From: Micromonospora globbae
GTDB taxonomy: Bacteria; Actinomycetota; Actinomycetes; Mycobacteriales; Micromonosporaceae
DNA length: 53,743 bases
Direction of reading: 5' to 3'
Assembly (NCBI RefSeq): GCF_003610785.1
Contig: NZ_RAQQ01000030.1
Span: 1 to 53,743, forward strand
How positions within the stretch are numbered: the first letter of the stretch is position 1; each line of letters begins with the position of its first letter. The position numbers and the translations under genes were made by a program. The notes under the pieces were generated by a model that had not been told where the DNA came from, ran no database searches, and saw only the letters and a list, made by a program, of their open reading frames with translations. Shown in pieces: positions 31,379 to 39,868 of the stretch.

Positions 31379-32842
31379 ATGGCCGAGCCGCACGACCTGA
31401 CCGCGCTGGAGCAGGCCGCCGCGATCGCCCGCGGCGAGCTGTCCAGCGTGGAACTCGTCGAGCATCACCTGCACCGGGTGGCGGCGCTCGGCGACACGGT
31501 GGGCGCGTTCGTGACCGTCACGCCCGACGCGGCCCGCGCGGCGGCCCGCGACGCCGACGCGGCGCCGGCGGACGGCCGCGGGCCGCTGCACGGCGTACCG
31601 ACCGCGTTCAAGGACCTGACCCTGACCGCCGGTGTGCGGACGACCTTCGGTTCGGCGGCCTTCGCCGACTTCGTGCCGCCCGTCGACGCCGACGTGGTCC
31701 GGTTCATGCGGGCCGCCGGCATGGTCAGCCTCGGCAAGACCACCACGTCGGAGCTGGGCTGCTCGCTCTACTCGGAGGGCCTCGTGGCGCCGCCGGCCCG
31801 CAACCCGTGGGACCTCGCGTACACGGCGGGCGGGTCCAGCGGAGGCGCGGCCGCGGCCGTGGCGGCCGGGCTGGTGCCGGTGGCACAGGGCTCCGACGGC
31901 GGCGGGTCGGTGCGCATCCCCGCCGCACTCTGCGGCCTGGTCGGTTACAAGCCGAGCCGCGGCCTGGTGTCCGGCGGCCCCCTCGGGTTCGGCGCGTTCG
32001 GCCTGCCCACGCCCGGCCCGATCGGGCGTACGGTCACCGACGTCGCGGCCCTGCTCGACGTGATGGCCCAGCCGGTGCCCGGGGAGCCCTACCTGCCGCC
32101 CGTCGCGCCGCCGGACGGCTATCTCGCCACCGCCCGCGCAGCCTCGCCGGGCCGGCTGCGGATCGGCCGGTTCACCACCCCCATGCTCGCCGAGGAACCG
32201 GTGCACCCGGACTGCGTCGCCGCCGTGGACCGCGCCGCCGCGCTGCTCGCCGCCGCGGGCCACGAGGTGGTCGACGTGCCCGCGCCGCTCGGGCCCGCGG
32301 CGTGGCCGCTGTTCGAGGTCGTCTGGTACGTCCTGGCGCTGTCCCCGGTGCCGCCCGAGCGGGAGAGCGAACTGCTGCCGCTCACCCGGTTCCTCCGGGC
32401 CCGGGGCGCACAGATCTCCGCCGGCACGCTCTCCGCCACGCTCGGCGAACTCCAGGCCCAGGTACGCCTCGGCGCCCGCCGCACCGCCGACTGCGACCTG
32501 CTGCTCTGCCCCACCCTGGCCGCACCGCAGGCGCCCGTCGGCTGGTTCACCGCCGACGGCGACCCGGAGGCGGATTTCGACCGCCAACGCCGTTTCTCCC
32601 CGTACTGTGCCATCTTCAACGTCACGGGCCAGCCGTCCGTATCGCTGCCGATCGGGACGACGGGGACCGGCCTGCCCGTGGGAGTGCTGCTCACCGGCCG
32701 GTACGGTGACGACGCGCGCCTGATCGCGACCGCTGCGGAACTCGAGAACTCCAGTGGCGGATGGGATCGCCACCCCGCGATCTGGCGGGCCGTGGACTCC
32801 GCTAACGTGAATGGCAGCGGAGTCGGGCGGTCGACGCCTTGA
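31379..32842 (+). CDS. Amidase-signature family hydrolase
   Basis: A Ser-cisSer-Lys amidase of 487 residues: Lys78 (TAFKDLTL), cis-Ser153 (AGGSSGGAAAAVAAG) and nucleophile Ser177 (GSDGGGSVRIPAA). C-terminal FNVTGQPSVSLPIG is also typical. The natural substrate is not readable from sequence. It follows ACMSD by 59 bases on the same strand, and no arylformamidase gene is present in the operon, so N-formylkynurenine or another amide of the pathway is a reasonable guess. The family also contains many unrelated amidases and esterases. The short gap means co-transcription is likely but not certain. Confidence 0.88.
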   Translation: MAEPHDLTALEQAAAIARGELSSVELVEHHLHRVAALGDTVGAFVTVTPDAARAAARDADAAPADGRGPLHGVPTAFKDLTLTAGVRTTFGSAAFADFVPPVDADVVRFMRAAGMVSLGKTTTSELGCSLYSEGLVAPPARNPWDLAYTAGGSSGGAAAAVAAGLVPVAQGSDGGGSVRIPAALCGLVGYKPSRGLVSGGPLGFGAFGLPTPGPIGRTVTDVAALLDVMAQPVPGEPYLPPVAPPDGYLATARAASPGRLRIGRFTTPMLAEEPVHPDCVAAVDRAAALLAAAGHEVVDVPAPLGPAAWPLFEVVWYVLALSPVPPERESELLPLTRFLRARGAQISAGTLSATLGELQAQVRLGARRTADCDLLLCPTLAAPQAPVGWFTADGDPEADFDRQRRFSPYCAIFNVTGQPSVSLPIGTTGTGLPVGVLLTGRYGDDARLIATAAELENSSGGWDRHPAIWRAVDSANVNGSGVGRSTP

Positions 32843-32899
32843 ACCTGTCCACCCGACCTTGATGCCTGAGGTCTCTTCTTCCGCCTGGGGGCGTTGGGA

Positions 32900-33205
32900 T
32901 TGTCTGTTACCGACACGTTGCTGGTCTACGTCGGCATCCCGGCGGCGGCCGTACTGGTGATCGGCGGCCTCGCGTACGCGGCCAGTCGCGGCAATGGTGG
33001 GCGCGGCGCGAAGCGCTACCGCCCGGGCCGGCCCTTCGACTTCACGCCGGTCTGGTTCCTGGCCCGCCCGGAGCACCTGGCCGACTCGGCCGGCACCGCC
33101 CTGGCAGCGGGCGCGCAGGCACCCGCGCTGACGAGCCGCAAGCAGGAGCAGGCCGGCCGCGAGGCGCCGGCCGGGGGAACCGGAGGCGCAAGTGACCGTT
33201 GGTGA
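32900..33205 (+). CDS. Small membrane protein, CtaJ-like (aa3 oxidase accessory subunit)
   Basis: 101 residues starting with TTG: SVTDTLLVYVGIPAAAVLVIGGLAYAA forms one membrane helix, followed by a basic stretch and the motif YRPGRPFDFTPVWFLARPEH, then a disordered Ala/Gly/Glu tail. The motif and the position just before a DUF5130 gene match what I remember of the mycobacterial CtaJ protein found with the aa3 cytochrome oxidase. TTG at 32900 is preferred because GGGGG lies eight bases upstream and the residues then start as in homologues; a TTG at 32894 is in frame. It overlaps the next gene by 14 bases. Confidence 0.75.
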   Translation: MSVTDTLLVYVGIPAAAVLVIGGLAYAASRGNGGRGAKRYRPGRPFDFTPVWFLARPEHLADSAGTALAAGAQAPALTSRKQEQAGREAPAGGTGGASDRW

Positions 33206-33599
33206 GGTTCAGGCTGGCACGGGCAACCCGCCGGAGGTGCTGGACGGCCCGTTCTCGACCCGCCAGCTGCTGCGCATCGACGAGGCGCTCCGCCTCGCCG
33301 ACCAGGGCACCGGCCTGGTCTTCTCGGTCTTCGTGGGCGGCCTCGACGAGCCCGTCCGGGAGCACGCCGAGCGGCTGCACCGCCAGCTCGCCGACCCGGA
33401 CCGCTCCGTCCTGATCGCGGTCTCGCCCAACCAGCGACGCCTGGAGATCGTCACCGGCCGCCACGCGCGCAAGCGCATCCCGGACACGTACGCCAAGCTG
33501 GCGGCGCTCTCCATGGTGGCCTCCTTCGGCGGCGGCGACCTGGCCGGCGGCATCATCAGCGGCCTCGACCAGCTCGCCAGCCACGCCGGCCGGGGCTGA
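33192..33599 (+). CDS. DUF5130 (TPM-like) protein
   Basis: A 135-residue protein without signal peptide: FSTRQLLRIDEALRLADQGTGLVFSVFVGGLDEPVREHAERLH, then DRSVLIAVSPNQRRLEIVTG and a C-terminal Gly-rich helix region. It resembles the actinobacterial DUF5130 family, whose member in M. tuberculosis I recall as Rv2468c beside pepN. Function unknown. It starts at GTG inside the CtaJ-like gene and is followed by a strong terminator. Confidence 0.82.
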   Translation: MTVGEVQAGTGNPPEVLDGPFSTRQLLRIDEALRLADQGTGLVFSVFVGGLDEPVREHAERLHRQLADPDRSVLIAVSPNQRRLEIVTGRHARKRIPDTYAKLAALSMVASFGGGDLAGGIISGLDQLASHAGRG

Positions 33600-33610
33600 C
33601 CCGCTCGCGT

Positions 33611-33656
33611 ACGACGAAAGCCCGGCCCGCGCGCACGCGGGCCGGGCTTTCGTCGT
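33611..33656. terminator. Strong hairpin, 21-base perfect stem
   Basis: 33611-33631 pairs without mismatch with 33636-33656 around the loop CGCA; the stem includes AAAGCCCGGCCCGCG. It lies 12 bases after the DUF5130 stop, so it ends that transcript; pepN comes toward it from the right. The region 33657-33893 holds no gene I can support. Confidence 0.92.
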
Positions 33657-33893
33657 CCTGACGGGGCGGATCGACCGGCCAGGACCCCGGCCCCCTGCCG
33701 GGCGCGGGTGCTCGGGTCCCGACGGAACCGCGGGCGGGCCGTCGAGCGCACCGGCCGAGGCCCGGCGGCGGTCCGGGAGCGCCATGGAACCGTGCGTCGG
33801 AGGCGACGCCGTCGCGTCCCCGCCGGACGAGGACGGCCCGGGCGGGTGCGGGCCTGCGCCCACGCCCGCCCGGGCCGCGTCCGATCCTTCGCG

Positions 33894-36464
33894 TCAGGCG
33901 CTGCGCGCGTCCCTCTCGCGGGCCCTGAGGGCGCGCACCACGCCGTCACGCCCCTCGGCCACCAGCCGGCGCAGCGGCGCCGGGTTGCCCTCGGCGGCCA
34001 ACCAGGCGTCGGTGGCCGCCACGGTGTCCTCGTCCACCAGGTACGCCGGGTACGCCAGCTGGGCGAACTCCTGCGCGGGCTCGCTGTCGCGGCTGGCCCA
34101 GACCTGGCCCACCGCGGCGAAGTACCGCTCGCGGTACGGCGCCACCAGCTCGACCTGCGTCGGGTGGGTGAAGCCCTGGAGCAGGGCGCGGTGCCGCCAG
34201 TTCGGCAGCGCCTCCGGGCCGGTGAGCTGGGCCCACACGGCCGCCTTGTTCTCCGCGGTGGGCACCAGGGCGTGCACGTACGCGGCCTCCCGCTCGCCGC
34301 TCGCCGTCCGGTCACGGGCCAGCTCGGCGTCCACGTCGGCCGGCCCGGCCGCGCCGTTGGCCACGAGCGCGGCGAGCAGGCCCCAGCGCAGCTCGGTGTC
34401 GATCGTCAGCCCGTTCGGCACGTCCGTGCCGTCCAGCCAGCCCCGCAGGATCGCGAGGTCCTCGCTGGAACGGGCCGCCGAGGCGTACGCCCGGGCCCAG
34501 GCGAGCTGGAAGCCGCTGCCCGGCTCGGCGGCGGCGAGCGCGGCCTTCGCGGTGCGGGCCAGCTCCGCCCAGCCGGTCGGCGCCCAGGCCGGGTCGGCGT
34601 AGAAGGTGAGCGTGGTGGTGGCCTGCCGCAGCGTCGCCGTGACCAGGTTGATGTCGCCCTCGGCGGGCAGCCCGGCGAGCACCAGCGCCACGTAGTCGCG
34701 GGCGGCGAGTTCCGCGTCGCGGGTCATGTCCCAGGCGGCGGTCCAGCAGAGCGCCCGGGCCAGCGACGACTCGAAGCCCGCGATGTGCTGCACGACCGTG
34801 GACATCGACCGCTCGTCGAGGCGGAGCTTGGTGTACGTGAGGTCGTCGTCGTTGAGCAGCAGCACGTCGGCGGCCCGGACACCGGCCAGGTCGCCCAGCT
34901 CGGTCCGCTCCCCGGCGACGTCCACCTCCCACCGCTCCCGGCGCACCAGCCGGCCGTCGGTGAGGTCGTAGAGGCCCACACCGATGCGGTGGGTGCGCAG
35001 CGTCGGGTGCCCGGCCGGGGCCTCCTGCCGGACGACCACCTGCTCGTAGGTGCCGTCGGGGGCGATGGTCACCTCCGGCCGCAGCGTGTTGACCTGGGCG
35101 GTCTCCAGCCACTGGGCGGCGAACTTGCGCAGCTCCCGACCCGAGGCCGCCTCCAGCTCCGAGAGCAGGTCGTCGAACGTGGCGTTGCCCCAGGCGTACT
35201 TGCCGAAGTACGCCCGCAGGCCGGCCAGGAACGGCTCCTCACCGACGTACGCCACCAGCTGCTTGAGCACGCTCGCGCCCTTGGCGTACGTGATGCCGTC
35301 GAAGTTGACCTCGACGGCCTCCAGGTCGGGCATCTCGCAGTAGACGGGGTGGGTGGAGGAGAGCTGGTCCTGCCGGTAGCCCCAGTTCTTGCGGATGGAC
35401 AGGAACGTCGTCCAGGCCTCCCGGAACCGGGTCGCGTGGGTGTTGCACCAGTGGCTGGCCCACTCGGCGAACGACTCGTTGAGCCACAGGTCGTTCCACC
35501 AGCGCATGGTGACGAGGTCACCGAACCACATGTGGGCCATCTCGTGCAGGATCGTGTTGGCCCGCTGCTCGTACTCGAAGTCGGTCACCTGCGAGCGGAA
35601 GATGTAGTGCGACTCGGCGTGCGTGACGCAGCCGAAGTTCTCCATGGCGCCCGCGTTGAAGTCGGGCACCCAGAGCTGGTCGTACTTCGGCAGCGGGTAG
35701 CGGACGCCGAACTGCTCGTGGAAGAAGTCGAAGCCCTGCTTCGTGATGAGGAAGAGGTCGTCGGCGTCCATGTACTGCGCCATCGACGCCCGGCAGAAGA
35801 CGCCCAGGTCGATGCCGTCGTGGCTGTCGCGCACCTCGTGGTACGGGCCGGCGCAGAGCGCCGTGATGTAGGTGCTCATGCGGACCGACTGCGCGAAGTG
35901 GACGGTCTTGAGGCCGTCGCCCGCCGGCTCCTCCCGCTCCACCGGCATGTTCGACACCACCCGCCAGTGCTCCGGCACCGTGGCGTGCCACGTGTAGACG
36001 CTCTTCAGGTCGGGCTGGTCGAAGCAGGCGAAGACCCGCTGCGCGTCGGCGGTCTCGAACTGGCTGTACAGGTACGTCTCACCGTCGACCGGGTCGACGG
36101 TGCGGTGCAGGCCCTGGCCGCTGCTCGAGTACGCGAAGTCGGCGTCGACCACGAGCGTGTTCTCGCCCTTGAGGTCGGTCAGGGCGAGCCCCTTCTCCGC
36201 CGACCAGTCGGACAGGTCCACGGGGGAGCCGTTGAGCGTGGCCGAGCGCACCGACTCGGCGGCCACCTCGATGAACGTACTCGCGCCCGGTTCGGTGCAG
36301 CGGAACCGGACCTCGGTGGTGGACCGGAAGGTGCGACCCTCGGCCGCCTGCACGGCGGTCGACAGGTCCAGGCTGATGTCGTATCGGGTCACCTCGAGCA
36401 GGCGGGCTCGCTCGGTGGCCTCGACCTGCGTCAGGTTGCGCACTCCCGGCACTGTTGTCTCCAT
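33894..36464 (-). CDS. pepN: Aminopeptidase N (M1 family)
   Basis: Cytosolic zinc aminopeptidase removing N-terminal residues from peptides, acting downstream of Clp and proteasome proteolysis. Zinc site H307-E308-x2-H311 (HEMAH) plus E330 (LNESFAEW); exopeptidase motif GAMEN at 272-276. The C-terminal half is the helical ERAP1-like domain with repeated short helices. Full length at 856 residues. Its start region faces the DsbA-like gene across a 198-base divergent gap. The order pepN/DsbA-like is the same as in M. tuberculosis as I recall. Confidence 0.96.
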   Translation of the reverse strand: METTVPGVRNLTQVEATERARLLEVTRYDISLDLSTAVQAAEGRTFRSTTEVRFRCTEPGASTFIEVAAESVRSATLNGSPVDLSDWSAEKGLALTDLKGENTLVVDADFAYSSSGQGLHRTVDPVDGETYLYSQFETADAQRVFACFDQPDLKSVYTWHATVPEHWRVVSNMPVEREEPAGDGLKTVHFAQSVRMSTYITALCAGPYHEVRDSHDGIDLGVFCRASMAQYMDADDLFLITKQGFDFFHEQFGVRYPLPKYDQLWVPDFNAGAMENFGCVTHAESHYIFRSQVTDFEYEQRANTILHEMAHMWFGDLVTMRWWNDLWLNESFAEWASHWCNTHATRFREAWTTFLSIRKNWGYRQDQLSSTHPVYCEMPDLEAVEVNFDGITYAKGASVLKQLVAYVGEEPFLAGLRAYFGKYAWGNATFDDLLSELEAASGRELRKFAAQWLETAQVNTLRPEVTIAPDGTYEQVVVRQEAPAGHPTLRTHRIGVGLYDLTDGRLVRRERWEVDVAGERTELGDLAGVRAADVLLLNDDDLTYTKLRLDERSMSTVVQHIAGFESSLARALCWTAAWDMTRDAELAARDYVALVLAGLPAEGDINLVTATLRQATTTLTFYADPAWAPTGWAELARTAKAALAAAEPGSGFQLAWARAYASAARSSEDLAILRGWLDGTDVPNGLTIDTELRWGLLAALVANGAAGPADVDAELARDRTASGEREAAYVHALVPTAENKAAVWAQLTGPEALPNWRHRALLQGFTHPTQVELVAPYRERYFAAVGQVWASRDSEPAQEFAQLAYPAYLVDEDTVAATDAWLAAEGNPAPLRRLVAEGRDGVVRALRARERDARSA

Positions 36465-36662
36465 CCCATTCGCTTCACGCCGCGGCGGCGCCGCTCGCCG
36501 ACCGGCTCGTGGTGGTCGGCCCGGAACGAGTCTTCCATGCAGCGGCAGCCCGCGGTGGCCGAGGTCACGCTCTCATTCCACTGCCGCTCCCCGCATCCCG
36601 GGGTGAAGATCGGGTGGGACGCCGCACGGTACGGCGTCAGCCGTCGTGGAGGGACCGCGCCG

Positions 36663-37286
36663 ATGAGCGAACGCGTAGCCGTTGACATGTGGTTCGATCC
36701 GATCTGCCCGTGGGCCTGGATCACGTCCCGCTGGCTGCTGGAGGCCGAACGGGTCCGTGACCTGGACGTCCGGTTCCACGTCATGAGCCTGTCGGTGCTC
36801 AACGAGGGTCGCGACCTGCCCGAGGAGTACCAGGAGCTGATGCGGACCGGCTGGGGCCCGGTGCGGGTGTGCATCGCGGCCGAGCAGCGGTACGGCGGCG
36901 ACGTGCTGCGCCGCCTCTACACGGCGCTCGGCACGCGCATCCACCTCGGCAAGGAGAACCGGGGCCCGGAGCTGTACGCCGCCGCCCTGACCGACGCCGG
37001 CCTGGACCCGGCGCTCGCCGCGGCCGCCGACAGCACCGAGTACGACGAGGCGCTGCGGGCCAGCCACGAGAAGGGCATGCGCCCGGTCGGCCAGGACGTG
37101 GGCACGCCGGTCATCCACGCTCCCGGCCCAGACGGCGGCACCGTGGCCTTCTTCGGCCCGGTGATCACGCCGGCGCCGAAGGGTGAGGCGGCGGGGCGGC
37201 TGTGGGACGGCGTCCTGCTGGTCGCCGGCACGCCCGGCTTCTACGAGCTCAAGCGGACGCGGGAGCAGGACCCGATCTTCGACTGA
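36663..37286 (+). CDS. DsbA-family oxidoreductase of the Rv2466c type with a single active-site cysteine
   Basis: A thioredoxin-fold protein of 207 residues with no signal peptide, so cytosolic. VDMWFDPICPWAWITSRW, FHVMSLSVLNEGRDLPEEYQ, RVCIAAEQRYGGDVLRRLY, DVGTPVIHAPG and ELKRTREQDPIFD closely follow Rv2466c of M. tuberculosis, a mycothiol-dependent reductase. That protein has CPWC; here the motif is CPWA (C15, A18), so the resolving cysteine is missing. Mycothiol itself could act as resolving thiol. The ATG at 36663 follows GGAGGG. Confidence 0.92.
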   Translation: MSERVAVDMWFDPICPWAWITSRWLLEAERVRDLDVRFHVMSLSVLNEGRDLPEEYQELMRTGWGPVRVCIAAEQRYGGDVLRRLYTALGTRIHLGKENRGPELYAAALTDAGLDPALAAAADSTEYDEALRASHEKGMRPVGQDVGTPVIHAPGPDGGTVAFFGPVITPAPKGEAAGRLWDGVLLVAGTPGFYELKRTREQDPIFD

Positions 37287-37321
37287 GGTGCGGACAGGGG
37301 CCCCGTCGACGCGGTCGGTCG

Positions 37322-37339
37322 TAACAGGGGCCCCTGTTA
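37322..37339. repeat. 18-base perfect palindrome TAACAGGGGCCCCTGTTA
   Basis: It lies 35 bases after the DsbA-like gene. The core ACAGGGGCCCC also occurs once more at 37294-37304, so the two half-copies could pair alternatively. Either a small terminator or a dispersed intergenic palindrome. Confidence 0.7.
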
Positions 37340-37443
37340 ACACCACGCCACGTACCGTCACCGCCCCGCCTCCGACCTCGTTTGGCCGGATGTCCGCCGC
37401 AGCCAGTCGCAACCCGCATCTCGCAGCTCGTGGAGGCATCCCG

Positions 37444-37968
37444 ATGGCCAAGCACCGCCGCGTGTCCGGTGACGATCCGCTGAACCAGGAGGAGGCGGCC
37501 GAGACGGCCGCGTACTGGTCGGTCGACGACTCCCGCTGGCCGACGGTCCGGCCCGACCTGCCCACGGACGTGGCGGACCTGCTGGCCCCGCCGATCGTGG
37601 TGGGCGTCGCCCGGGTGGCGGCGACGTCCCGGCTGACCCCGCCCGGGGCCACCGCGGCGTCCGCCCGGCTGACCCCGCCCGGGGCCACCGCGGCGACGTC
37701 CCGGCTGACCCCGCCCGGGCCTACCGCGGCGCCCGCCCGGCGGAACCAGCCCCGCCCGGCGGCTCCGCCCGTCCCGGCCGCCCGCCCGGCGGGCCCGCCC
37801 GCGGCGGGCGCCCGTCCGGCGGCTCCGCCCACCCCGGCCGCCCGTCCGGTGCCCCCGCCCGTGTCGGCGACCTCCGGCGTCCGCCCGGTCCTTCCGTTCC
37901 CCCCGGGTGTCCGCCCGGCCGGGGCGCCGGTCGGCCGGCACCGCCGCTCGGCCGAGCAGAGCCGCTGA
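37444..37968 (+). CDS. Hypothetical proline/alanine-rich protein with tandem repeats
   Basis: 174 residues. The first 50 look conserved and acidic (SGDDPLNQEEAAETAAYWSVDD); the remainder is low-complexity Pro/Ala/Arg. Residues 61-96 are three copies of a 12-residue unit (TSRLTPPGATAA). No membrane segment or known domain. The ATG at 37444 follows GTGGAGG with good spacing. The encoded protein is probably real, because the N-terminus is not biased like the tail, but it could vary in length between strains through repeat slippage. Confidence 0.7.
   Translation: MAKHRRVSGDDPLNQEEAAETAAYWSVDDSRWPTVRPDLPTDVADLLAPPIVVGVARVAATSRLTPPGATAASARLTPPGATAATSRLTPPGPTAAPARRNQPRPAAPPVPAARPAGPPAAGARPAAPPTPAARPVPPPVSATSGVRPVLPFPPGVRPAGAPVGRHRRSAEQSR
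37624..37731 (+). repeat. Three 36-base in-frame tandem repeats
   Basis: Each 36-base unit encodes a variant of TSRLTPPGATAA; third-position differences are few, which suggests recent duplication. Confidence 0.85.
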
Positions 37969-38073
37969 GCCCTCCGCACGATGACCGGACGTGCCGGGTC
38001 GCCGCTTTCACCTGGTGGACGGCGGCCCGGGTCCACGTCGCCGACCGGTACGGCGACGGTAGCGTCAGCGGGC

Positions 38074-39273
38074 ATGACGGTCGTGCATCCGATCGCCCGG
38101 GCCTGGATCACCACTGGCGGCACCGGCGCGCAGAACTACGACGAGTTCGCCGACGACGCGGAGATCACCGCGATCATCGAGGCGAACCCGCACAGTGCCC
38201 TCGGCATCGAGATGCCGCACCGGGCGCCGGGCAGCCTCGGGAAGTCGTTCCTCGACGCGCTGCCCGACGCGGTCGCGCGGCTCGCCGAGGCGAAGGCCGA
38301 CGGCAGCTACACCCCGGCCGAGCGGGTGGTCGTCCTCTACCGGATCACCGCGCCGGGGGAGGAGCCGGCGTACGGGCTCTTCGCGATGGTGGACACCGAC
38401 CAGATCTCCACCCGCGCCGACGAGCCGGGCCTGGTGATCCGCAACGAGGACGTCTTCATCGCCAAGGTGCGAGAACGCGTCGCCCTGGCCGAGGCGCTCG
38501 GCCACCTGCTCTCCCCGGTGCTGCTGCTCCAGACCGGGCGGGGCGAGGAGCTGCACGAGGCGCTCGCCGCGGCGACCGAGTCCGCGGGCGCGCCCGCGGC
38601 CACCGACACCGACCAGGCCGGGCGGACGCACGCGATCTGGCTGGTCGGTCCCGGCCCCGAACAGGACCGGCTCACCACTCTCGCCGGGGGTGGCGAGCTG
38701 GTCGTCGCCGACGGCAACCACCGCAGCCTCGCCGCCCAGACCGGCAACCTGCCGCGTTTCCTGGCGGTGGTCACCACGCCCCGGTCGGTCGCCATCCAGC
38801 CGTACAACCGGTTGGTGAGCGAGCTGACCACCAGCGGCGCCGAGCTGCTGGACCGGCTCCGCGCGGCCGGCGCCGAGGTCACCCCGATCGACGGCCCGGT
38901 CGAGGTCCCGGCCGCCGGCGGCACCGTCCACCTCCGGCTCCCCGGCCAGGGGTACGCCGTCCGGCTGCCCCACGTCGACGGTGGGCCGCTCGACAACCTC
39001 GACCACACCCTGGTCGAGCGCCTGCTGCTGCGCGACGCCCTCGGGCTCGACCCGGGTGACAAGCGGATCACGTACGTCGGCGGGGACTACCCGGCGAGCT
39101 GGCTGACGGGCGAGGTCGACGCGGGACGGGCCGAGCTGGCCATCCTCATCGCGCCGGTGACCGTCGACGACTTCGTGGCCGTCAACCTGGCCCGGGAGAA
39201 GATGCCGCGCAAGAGCACCTGGTTCACGCCGAAGGCGCGCGGCGGCCTGGTGGTCGCCGAGCTGGCCGGCTGA
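38074..39273 (+). CDS. DUF1015 family protein
   Basis: About 399 residues. Typical elements are an early NPHSALGIEMPHR, a central HAIWLVGP and VVADGNHRSLAA, with a C-terminal PRKSTWFTPKARGGLVVAEL; DUF1015 proteins share an ADGHHR-like motif and a KSTYFYPK-like end. Function unknown; some members occur with serine or phosphoglycerate genes, but no such context is present. I chose ATG 38074; an upstream in-frame start at 37981 adds only low-complexity sequence. Confidence 0.85.
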   Translation: MTVVHPIARAWITTGGTGAQNYDEFADDAEITAIIEANPHSALGIEMPHRAPGSLGKSFLDALPDAVARLAEAKADGSYTPAERVVVLYRITAPGEEPAYGLFAMVDTDQISTRADEPGLVIRNEDVFIAKVRERVALAEALGHLLSPVLLLQTGRGEELHEALAAATESAGAPAATDTDQAGRTHAIWLVGPGPEQDRLTTLAGGGELVVADGNHRSLAAQTGNLPRFLAVVTTPRSVAIQPYNRLVSELTTSGAELLDRLRAAGAEVTPIDGPVEVPAAGGTVHLRLPGQGYAVRLPHVDGGPLDNLDHTLVERLLLRDALGLDPGDKRITYVGGDYPASWLTGEVDAGRAELAILIAPVTVDDFVAVNLAREKMPRKSTWFTPKARGGLVVAELAG

Positions 39274-39344
39274 CGCTGTGACGAATCGCCCCGGTGACGC
39301 CGCCCGCGCGTCGTCACCGACGGCGGCCTGACAGACTGCGCGGT

Positions 39345-39812
39345 ATGCGCGTCTACCTGGGATCCGACCACGCCGGCTACGAGCTGAAGGTGCACCTGGC
39401 CAGCTACCTGGCCAACCAGGGCTACGAGGTGGTGGACGTGGGGCCGCACGTGTTCGACCCCGACGACGACTACCCGGCCTTCTGCCTGCACACCGGTGAC
39501 CGGGTGGTGGCCGACGCGGGCAGCCTCGGCGTGGTCATCGGCGGCTCCGGCAACGGCGAGCAGATCGCCGCGAACAAGATCGCGGGGGTGCGGGCGGCGC
39601 TCGCCTGGAGCGTCGAGACGGCGCAGCTGGCCCGCGAGCACAACGACGCCAACATCGTCGCCGTCGGGGCGCGCCAGCACACCCTGGACGAGGCGACCGC
39701 GATCGTCGAGGCGTTCCTCACCACGCCGTTCTCGGGCAACGAGCGGCACGCGCGGCGCATCGGCCAGGTCGCCGCGTACGAGGCGAGCCGGCAGCTGCCG
39801 CCGCTGCCCTGA
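39345..39812 (+). CDS. rpiB: Ribose-5-phosphate isomerase B
   Basis: Interconverts ribose 5-phosphate and ribulose 5-phosphate in the pentose phosphate pathway. The 155-residue protein starts MRVYLGSDHAGYELK, with the phosphate-binding and base motif GGSGNGEQIAANKI and NIVAVGARQHT. The Cys of the Escherichia type GTGIG motif is replaced by the Ser/Gly form usual in actinobacterial RpiB. The start at 39345 gives the canonical N-terminus; an in-frame GTG at 39294 would add 17 unlikely residues. Confidence 0.95.
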   Translation: MRVYLGSDHAGYELKVHLASYLANQGYEVVDVGPHVFDPDDDYPAFCLHTGDRVVADAGSLGVVIGGSGNGEQIAANKIAGVRAALAWSVETAQLAREHNDANIVAVGARQHTLDEATAIVEAFLTTPFSGNERHARRIGQVAAYEASRQLPPLP

Positions 39813-39868
39813 CGGGTCGCCGACGCGCCGGGTGACGTGCCGCGGGGCGAGAGTCAGTGGCGCGGGAG

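Noticed and set aside
33708..36600. Long plus-strand open frame ahead of the DsbA-like gene
   Set aside because: The portion before 36663 is the mirror of pepN and has shadow composition. The real gene starts at the ATG at 36663.
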